From Dictyostelium firmibasis (taxonomy: Eukaryota > Evosea > Eumycetozoa > Dictyosteliales > Dictyosteliaceae), in NCBI GenBank assembly GCA_036169595.1, contig CM069768.1, positions 880,001-944,000 on the forward strand: a DNA stretch of 64,000 nt. The letters run 5' to 3'. A model generated the notes under the pieces. It saw only the letters and a program-made list of their open reading frames with translations, did no database searches and was not told where the DNA came from. Position numbers and translations under genes: made by a program. Positions 56,671-64,000 of this stretch are shown here, piece after piece (the first letter of the stretch is position 1; every line of letters begins with the position of its first letter).

Positions 56671-57566
56671 TTTGTTTTCTTTCTTTTATATTATTATTAT
56701 TATTATTATTTTATTTTATTTTTTTTTTTTTATATCACAAAGTGGATAATCTAATCAACACGTATTTTGATATCACCTAATAAAATTTTATTATAATTGA
56801 TGCAATGTGGTGATTTCTTTTTTTCTTTTTTTGTTTTATTTAATTTAATTTTTTTTGAAAAAAATAAAAAAAAAAAAAAACAGACGTCAATTCTGATCAG
56901 TTAACCTATGAATTTTTATACCGTTATATTTTCATTTTTTTTTAATTTTTTTTTTAATTTTTTTTTTGATTTTTTCAAATAAAAATTTCCATTTTGTCTG
57001 GTCGGAAAAGTTTCATTTTTCATTTTTTTTTTTTTTTTTTTTTGTTATTATTATTATTATTATTATTATATAACATTTTATATTATTATATTTCATACAG
57101 TAAATTTATTCATTATTTGTTTTATTAATAATATCTTTTTGTTTAAAATAGCTGTAGTTTATTTATTAATTTTTTATTTATATATACATACATCCTAACA
57201 CCACAATATAAAAAATTTGAAAATTTTCAAAAAAAATAATTTTTATACATTTTGTGGTAATATAAATAATACCACCAGAGTTTTTTTTTAATTTTTTTTT
57301 AATTTTTTTTTTTTTTTTAAATTTTTTGATTTTTTATATCATTTTTCATTTAATAGGATACCAACAAATCAATATTATTTTATTTTTGTAATAATCCCAG
57401 TGTTATATAAATAAATTTCTCATTAAAATAATAATAATAATAATAAAATAATTTTTTTTAAAAATATCACATTTTTAGTTTTTATAATATTTTTTTTTAA
57501 ATTTTTTTTTTTTTTGTAGTTTTTGTAAAAAAAGTAATCGATAAAATTTATAAATAGAATAACAAT
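56417..57566. other. A+T-rich intergenic DNA
   Basis: About 1.15 kb, with ATT runs (56689-56709 and 57045-57069), T tracts and a mixed patch at 56880-56930 (AGACGTCAATTCTGATCAG). The patch is a candidate promoter site. No gene is supported. Confidence 0.5.
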
Positions 57567-58023
57567 ATGTCATCACCATTTCCATCAGAAAAAAAAAATG
57601 ATACCCAATTGTTGAAAGAACAAGTTAAAGGTACATTTGATCAATATATGCCAATTTCACTTCAAACAAAAGAGAAATCTAAAAGAGTTAAAGTAAGGAT
57701 ATAATATTATTTTTAATTAGGAGTGAGGAACTTATTATTAAACTTTTTTTTTTTTTTTTTTTTTTAATTTAGGCACAAATTACAGATTTAAAAGACGAAA
57801 ATTCTAAACTTTTAAAAGAAACTAAAAAATTTCAAAACCGTATAAATGAAGAATCAAGTGTACTTGATGTTTTACAAGAAGAAGCACATTTATTAAAAAG
57901 AATTGTAAATGATAAAGATGCTGAAATTAAAGCATTAAATCAAACTATTTATGATCAACATGAGTCAATTAAAAAGTTAAAAGATGTTTGTATTATTAAA
58001 TAATAATAATAATAATAATAATA

Positions 58024-58088
<65 letters not shown>

Positions 58089-60532
58089 TATGGTTTTGTT
58101 ATTAACAATTTTTTTATTATTAGGAAGTTGAAAAAGAACAAAATAATGTAGCAATGCAAATCGAATTAAAAGAATTATTAAAACAATCAGAAAATAAATT
58201 ATTATTAGATTTAACAACAGTAAAAGATACATTACTAATTGAATCACAAAGTCATTTACAAGTTAAAGGAGTATTGAAAGAGACAGAGATTAAATTGGAA
58301 GAAGAGATTAAACAAAACCGAGAGAATGTTGAAAGAATGACAAAAGAGATCAATGAACATAAAGAAACCATAAAACAATTACAAGAGAAATTAGAATCAA
58401 CACAGGATCAATTAACAAAATCACAACAAGATAATCAAGATAAAACCAAAGAGATTCAAGAATTAAAATTACAATTGGATTCAAATTTACAAGAGATTGA
58501 GAGATTAAAGATTGAAATCAACAGCGAGAAACAAAGATTTGAAAATCTACAAGATACCTACAATCAATTGGTTGATAAAAACAATGAAATCATAAAGTCA
58601 TTAGAGGATGAACTAAAGATTAAAGATGAATTACAAATAGCATTTAATGAACTAAAAGAGAAGAATCAAGAGATTTCAGATCTAAAAGAGAAAGAAGAAC
58701 AAAAAAATCAAGAATTAACCAAAGAAAATCAAGAATTAACAGAGCAATTAAATAAATCACAACAAAATAATAAAGATAGTGAATCAAAGATTAATGAAAT
58801 TCAAGAGAGTATTCAACAATTGGAACAAGAGAAACAAATCATTCAAAATGAACGTAATAAATTTGAACAAGACAAAGAGATGCTCGAAGCAAATATAGCT
58901 ACACTCAGTACTGAATTGGACAATAAAGTGATGGAAGTGGATGAGTTATCACAATTAAGAAGTAATTTAAATTTAGAGATTGAATGTGTACGTAAATCAC
59001 ACATTAAAGAGATGGAGGAATTGACATTACAAATTCAACAACTTCAACAACAATTGGAGCAAGATAAAAATGAAATTCAACAGAGGGAACAAGAGATTGC
59101 TGCACTACAACAAGAGAATAAAGAAACCTCATTGAAAATTCAATCTCTAAGCATTGAGATCACAAATCGTGACGAATCAATTCAAGAGAAAGAATTAAAA
59201 ATTCAACAATTAGAACAACAACTTCAAGAAACCAAAGATGAGTTAACCAACGTTACTAGAAATCTTCAAAAACTTGAGGTTCAAAGAGAATCATTGGAGC
59301 ATGAGAATGAATCCATCAGAGATATGGTATCACAATCATCGATTAAAGGTTTAGACGAATTAATTGCCTCTCAAAAAGAGACCTATCAAAAGGAGCTACA
59401 AACTCTAAATTTCACAATACTCGAAAAGAATAATACTATAGAAGACAAAGAGAAAGAGATTCAACAATTGAATGAATCAATTAGTAAACTTGAAGCAGAG
59501 ATTAATGATGAAAAAGAGAAATTAGAGGAACAATTTAAAAAACGTGAACAAGATCAATTGGATTTCCAAGAGGAGAAAGAAAGAATCAATAGAAAATATG
59601 TAGAAGATCAAGTTGATAGTGAACAAGCAGCTGAAAAAGTGGTAAACGATTTAAAACATATCATTGATAATATCTCTAGCGAGAAAGAGTTAATTCAAAA
59701 GGAAGCCAATAATTTAGCTCAACGTTTATCCAATGAAATCGATAAATCAAAGGACATGGAGAAAAAAGTAAAAGATCTTGGAAAAGAATTTGAGTCAATG
59801 TTATCTAGTAACAATAACCTCGCAAAGGAATTAGAGGAAACTCAACAACAACTCTCAAAATCAAATCAACTCTTAAATCAACATATTGCAGATGGTGCCA
59901 ATAATAAAGTGAGTGAAAATGATCATGCTGAACTTCAAAAGGAATTAAGTGATTTAAAACTTAGAAACAAGGAATTGGAGGATCGTATTAATCAAGAAAG
60001 ACAACAATGGGACTCAAATCGTTGGGAGATCGTTGCAGAGTTGGAACAAGAGAAATCAAAATATAAAAAATCTCAAGATATCCTTATGGATGAAAAGAGA
60101 AGAATGGGTGTCGTTGGTAAAACAGTCTCAAAACTATTGGAAGATAATGAAAAGCGTTCATTCGATTCAATGACTCCTGAATCTTTCTATGCAATGCTTG
60201 AAGCTGCTAAAAAAGAATTGGATGAAGGTTTACAACATCGTAAACAATACTATGACGATGAGGACTTAAATGGTCAATTATTAATGGAAAGAGAGGCAAG
60301 AAGATTGGCCGAATCTCAAGTTGAACATTTTGCCGTCCTCTTGGAAAAGAGTAAAACTGAAATTCAAAAATATAAAGAAATAATAAATAATGGCGGTGGT
60401 TCCAACAACAACAATAACAACAACAACAATAAATCGTCTGGTTTCTTTTCAAATTTAATGAATAACACAAGTAATAATTCTTTTATAAAAAGAACTTTTA
60501 CTGGTTCAACTTTTGGTAATAACCAAAAATAA
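57567..60532 (+). CDS. Long coiled-coil protein
   Basis: Three exons, 57567-57692, 57773-57985 and 58124-60532, give 915 residues. From about residue 40 to 860 the sequence is almost unbroken heptad coiled coil rich in Glu, Lys, Gln and Leu. The ends differ: a short MSSPFPSEKKNDTQ start and a Ser/Asn-rich C-terminus with SSGFFSNLMNN and FIKRTFTGSTFG. Near 740-780 a less repetitive part (FYAMLEAAKKELDEGLQHRK, then LNGQLLMEREARRLAESQVE) may be a conserved domain. The design fits a Golgi tether, centrosomal or vesicle-linked scaffold, but no GRIP or other targeting motif is clear. The intron-2 donor GTTTGT repeats that of the WD40 gene. Confidence 0.85.
57999..58081. repeat. (AAT)n array in intron 2 of the coiled-coil gene
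   Basis: About 26 triplets, once interrupted, directly after the donor region. Confidence 0.92.
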
Positions 60533-61059
60533 TAACAAAAAAAAAAAAAATAAAAAAAAAAACTGTATAAAAAAAAAAAAACAAAAAACAAAAAAACAAA
60601 AAACAAAAACAAAAACAAAAACAAAAACAAAAACAATAACAATAACAAAAAAAAAAATGTGTTTTAAGTATTCAAATTAAAAAGTGGTATTTATGTATTT
60701 GTATGTCTTCTTATCTTTTTTTAAATCTGTATACATTTTTTTTAATTGTATTATATATTTTTTTTTAAAATAATTAAAATGAGTTTATTTTTTATTATTA
60801 TTTAATATTAATTTTTTTTTAACACCCACCCACTATATAACCCCAACTATTGATTATTATTTTATATTATTTCCCTTTTTTATTTTTTTTTTTTCTTAAT
60901 TAATTAATTTTTTTTTTTTTTTCAATTGTTAATTATTTCAATTGAATATATATCATCCTACGCTCTCATTTATACATAATTAAAACAATCCTCATAAAAA
61001 AAAAAAAAATAATTAATGTTTTATATTTCTTCAAATATTTTTTTTTATAGATATATAAT
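60533..61059. other. A+T-rich intergenic DNA
   Basis: About 530 bp. It opens with an AAAAAC hexamer run (60590-60645), then T tracts and a C-rich patch (60820-60850). No gene is seen. Confidence 0.6.
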
Positions 61060-61131
61060 ATGTTTAAAAAACTATTGATATTCATAATAATTATTAGTTT
61101 TTTAAATTTATGTCAATCATTTAATAATAAT

Positions 61132-61174
<43 letters not shown>

Positions 61175-62706
61175 GGAATTTCGATAAGGAAATAATATTG
61201 AAAATAAATTTTTTATCAAAAATCGATTATGAAAATGTTGAGTGTGGTGGTAGTATTAATATAAATGATACAGAGAACAACACAAAAAAATATCCCCCAT
61301 GTAAAAGTTTTTTTGATGCTGGTGAAAGATCAAGGCAATTACTACAAAATAATACACAATTTGTTCAAGTTTCATTAATTTTAATAATTGAAAATATTGA
61401 TATAAATAATTCTACTCCTCAAACAGTTAGTTTAATTGGCGAAAAAACATTTGGTGATTTATTAAATTATTGTTCATTTGATATTAATTTTCAGGATATT
61501 AATGGTAAAAAAATAGAAGAGAATGACGAAATTTCAAAGAAACCATTATTAGTAATTGATGGGAAATCAGTTTCTCGTTCATTTATAAAATATGTTGGAT
61601 TTGATAATAATAGTTTATGTAATAGAAAATTAATATCAATTAATAATTTATTATTTAAAGATTGGGGTTCAACTTTAATTTTTTCAAATTCATTATTAAA
61701 TAAACCATATCATTCTTTAGATTTTTATTTTTCTTCTATTAAAACCATGGGTTCATTTAAATTTATTGAATCAGTTGAAGCAAATTATACAGAAGGTGAC
61801 TTACCTGCTAATTTTATATTTAAAGATTGTCATTTTACAAATGTATCAAATCAATATCAAACTCCTATATTTTATATGTATTTTAATAACATTAGTTTTG
61901 TAGATACAATAATCGATAATATGAAATTAGTCTATTCACCATTCTTTTTAACAATGTCAACTTTTATATTAGAAAATTCAATTATAGATAATATTGAATT
62001 AAATAATGATTTACCAATTATTAATATGAATGGATTTGTTATTCAATTTCTTAATATTCAATTTACCAATAACAAAATATCAACTTTTTTTAAAGGTTAT
62101 TTCCCAAAAAGACCTTCACAACCAAGAGATCCAAATATTTTTAGGAATTGTTTATTTAAAAATAATATAATATCATCATCTTCATCACCATCAAATGGTT
62201 TTTTAATAATTTCTTTATTTCAAATAATGGATGCAGTTTATTTATCTTTTGAAAATTCATTATTTGAAAATAACACTATAGTTGGAAATAAAACATTCCT
62301 TTCAATAGATAAATCATACCAAATAAAATTTATTAATTCAACAGTCCCATATCAATTCTCAACAGGAGTTTTAATGGATAATGGATATATAGATTTACAA
62401 TTAAATTCAAGAATAAATTCTCAAACAACGTTTAAAGGTATCAATAATATAATAACAATCGATCAGGTATCAGGAGAAGATTTGAATTTAGATAATTATA
62501 AAAAGGATTGTATAAAATGTAGTTTTAAAATTAGTGATGATGGTTTAAGTACAAAAAACTATAGTATTCATAGTTTTGATAGGGGTGAATTGATTAGAAA
62601 AATAATTATACCTGTGTTGATTTGTTCGATTTCAATAACAGTTTTGGTGTTGATTGTTATTTTTAGAAAAAATTTAAAATTGTATTATAAAAATCATTGT
62701 TCTATA

Positions 62707-62741
<35 letters not shown>

Positions 62742-62940
62742 TACAAATAATAATAGTGTAAATGGTAATAATATTTCAGATAATTCAATAGAATATGAGT
62801 ATGAGGAATCTGGTGATGGATTATTCTCTAACCAAACTTCATGCGATAATCCTTTTACTTGTCCATCATCAAGCCATATCGACCATATTTCTGTGCTTGA
62901 TAAAAATAATGATACCCCCGAATTAGATAACAATGTATAA
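61060..62940 (+). CDS. Type I membrane protein, beta-helix-like ectodomain
   Basis: A single-exon gene for 626 residues. Signal peptide 1-20 and a poly-Asn spacer lead to an ectodomain of about 480 residues. It shows recurring short strands of the type FIFKDCHFTNVS, FENSLFENNTI and FRNCLFKNNI. This F-x-x-C/S-x-F-x-N rhythm is characteristic of right-handed parallel beta helices. A membrane helix near 515-535 (IIIPVLICSISITVLVLIVIF) is followed by basic residues. The cytosolic tail is Asn-rich with an acidic end (SIEYEYEESGDGLF). Many N-glycosylation sites are present. Similar proteins form families in Dictyostelium, but I cannot name a ligand or process. Confidence 0.82.
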
Positions 62941-63233
62941 ATCTATTTAAAATCATTTATTAAATAAACATATATAGATTTATTTAATTTTTTCATAAGT
63001 TCAATAGTTTTTTCTGGCCCCATTATATTTTATTAAAAAAATAAGAAATTAAAAAAAAAAATACTAATAACCTCTTTTCTTTTATTTTAAATAAATTGTA
63101 ATCACCTCATCCATTTGTTGTGTTTTAATCATGTTTATTAGTTCAATTACAGTATTATCATTATTTTTTTTATATTTTTTTTTATTGATAAATAAAACCT
63201 TGTTCAGTAATTTTTTTTTTTTAAAATCAATAA

Positions 63234-63303
63234 GCGTATGTGGTCTAGTGGTATGATGCATCCCTGCCACGGATGCGAACTGGGTTCGATTCCCAGCATA
63301 CGC
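63234..63303 (+). tRNA. tRNA-Gly(GCC)
   Basis: A 70-nt cloverleaf. The acceptor GCGTATG pairs with CATACGC. The D arm is GTC/GAT around TAGTGGTAT. The anticodon stem CATCC/GGATG encloses CTGCCAC with anticodon GCC. The T arm CTGGG/CCCAG carries TTCGATT. There is no intron and no encoded CCA. Reading direction is plus, opposite to the protein gene that follows. Confidence 0.97.
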
Positions 63304-63306
63304 AAA

Positions 63307-63311
63307 TTTTT
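63307..63311 (+). terminator. Pol III terminator of tRNA-Gly
   Basis: A TTTTT run four bases beyond the tRNA end, inside the palindrome CGCAAATTTTTGCG that overlaps the tRNA 3' end. Confidence 0.75.
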
Positions 63312-63694
63312 GCGAGAATTTTCAAAATCGGAACTTCGGAGCCATATGTAAAAAAAAGGAACTTCGGTCCCTTTGAATCCCCACTCGCCTCCGCGGAAAA
63401 CTGTCTCAAGGCCTTGAATAGGTAAAAAAAAATAAAAAATGATGGTTTCTTAGCTGGTTCTGATGGCGTCTATATCTCTCGTTTTTCGCGAAAAATTTGT
63501 TCCATTACAATAACAAAAAAATAGGTGCCATTACTAACATCATGTTTTAATCATTATTTCCTATGTTATTAATCATTTCACTCAATGACAATAGGTTTAT
63601 TAAAAATAGAATAAACATTACAAATTGGAAATAGTAGTATTACAAATAATTTATTGTTATTAATTTTATTAAATATTTTAAATTATGATTTCAA
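63312..63694. other. Mixed-composition segment behind tRNA-Gly
   Basis: About 63325-63510 is much richer in G+C than normal intergenic DNA here. It has two copies of GGAACTTCGG (63330-63339 and 63358-63367), then CCACTCGCCTCCGCGG and CAAGGCCTTG. No long frame, tRNA or clear terminal repeat is present. A remnant of a tRNA-targeted element is the likeliest source, but I cannot name a family. The rest is A+T-rich 3' flank of the next gene. Confidence 0.4.
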
Positions 63695-64000
63695 TTATGA
63701 CTGGTTCGGAATTTGAGGTAAAGGTCTCTTTTTAATAATTGGAGCTGTTGGTTGTTTTATGATTGAAGGAATTTCATTATTATTGTTGTTTTGAATATTA
63801 TTTACATTTGGTTGTTTTTGAGAAGACTTGGTAATTAAATTTGGTTGTTGTTGGATGATTGCATTAACCTCAGGTGAGGTGGTGGATGATCTTTTTCTAA
63901 AAGGTGCTGCTGGTTTTTGAGGGATTGTTGTGCCAACCAATTTGGTTGGAGTATTAATCTCTAATTCTTGAAGTTGATTACCAATATCATTTATAATACT
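63695..64000 (-). CDS. 3' end of a gene for a Pro/Asn/Gln-rich protein (partial)
   Basis: The frame is open from the window edge to the TAA at 63695, about 101 residues. It includes SIINDIGNQLQELEINTPTK, VGTTIPQKPAAPFRKRSST and a final KKRPLPQIPNQS. Pro-rich basic stretches such as KKRPLPQIP are SH3-type ligands and point to a signalling or cytoskeletal protein tail. The conserved part lies outside the window, so no function is given. Confidence 0.75.
   Translation of the reverse strand, partial: SIINDIGNQLQELEINTPTKLVGTTIPQKPAAPFRKRSSTTSPEVNAIIQQQPNLITKSSQKQPNVNNIQNNNNNEIPSIIKQPTAPIIKKRPLPQIPNQS

Overview
The window looks like nuclear DNA of a social amoeba, most likely Dictyostelium discoideum. 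The grounds are extreme A+T richness with long poly(A)/poly(T) runs, short A+T-rich introns with GTAAGT/GTATGT donors, very long AAT and CAA triplet arrays read as poly-Asn and poly-Gln, eukaryotic tRNA genes without an encoded CCA end, and a non-LTR retrotransposon of the Dictyostelium TRE (tRNA-gene-targeted) kind. Gene models were spliced by eye. Every exon junction given below keeps the reading frame, but none has been checked against transcripts.

Region by region. 0.5-7.8 kb: a secreted S28 serine protease, a divergent pair of bulb-type lectin genes with the same exon layout, a choline-transporter-like membrane protein, and a 197-residue protein of unknown function. 7.9-8.5 kb holds decayed coding fragments. 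8.7-13.2 kb: a three-exon KEOPS subunit of the Pcc1/LAGE3 family, then DNA ligase I with a PIP box encoded across a 17-nt first exon. 13.4-20.1 kb: a secreted protein, a two-ORF LINE that looks whole (TRE3-like by position), and the tRNA-Thr(AGU) gene that it lies behind. 21-27 kb: a JTB-family membrane protein, a mitochondrial RecA-like protein and an HTTM/gamma-carboxylase-like membrane protein. 27-34 kb: a patatin-like lipase with an 11-nt microexon, a mitochondrial carrier, and a TIG-domain surface protein with a GPI-type tail. 35-43 kb: a double-SIS-domain protein, a Polo-like kinase and a PAK1IP1/Mak11-type WD40 protein. 43-44 kb: a tiny two-exon membrane protein. 46-55 kb: two ubiquitin-related genes in tandem, a four-MATH protein with a USP7-like ubiquitin-like tail but no protease domain, and a BIRC6-type E2. 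55-63 kb: a small mucin-like surface protein, a long coiled-coil protein and a beta-helix-like type I membrane protein. 63-64 kb: tRNA-Gly(GCC) and the 3' end of a proline-rich gene that runs off the window.

There is no operon logic; most neighbours are functionally unrelated. Three themes recur. First, secreted or surface proteins are frequent (S28 protease, JTB, patatin, TIG proteins, beta-helix protein). Second, DNA and tRNA maintenance functions appear separately (lig1, RecA-like, Pcc1). Third, the adjacent MATH/USP7-like and BIRC6-like genes both belong to the ubiquitin system, and this is the most interesting pairing in the window. AAT arrays occur in coding exons, introns and intergenic DNA alike.
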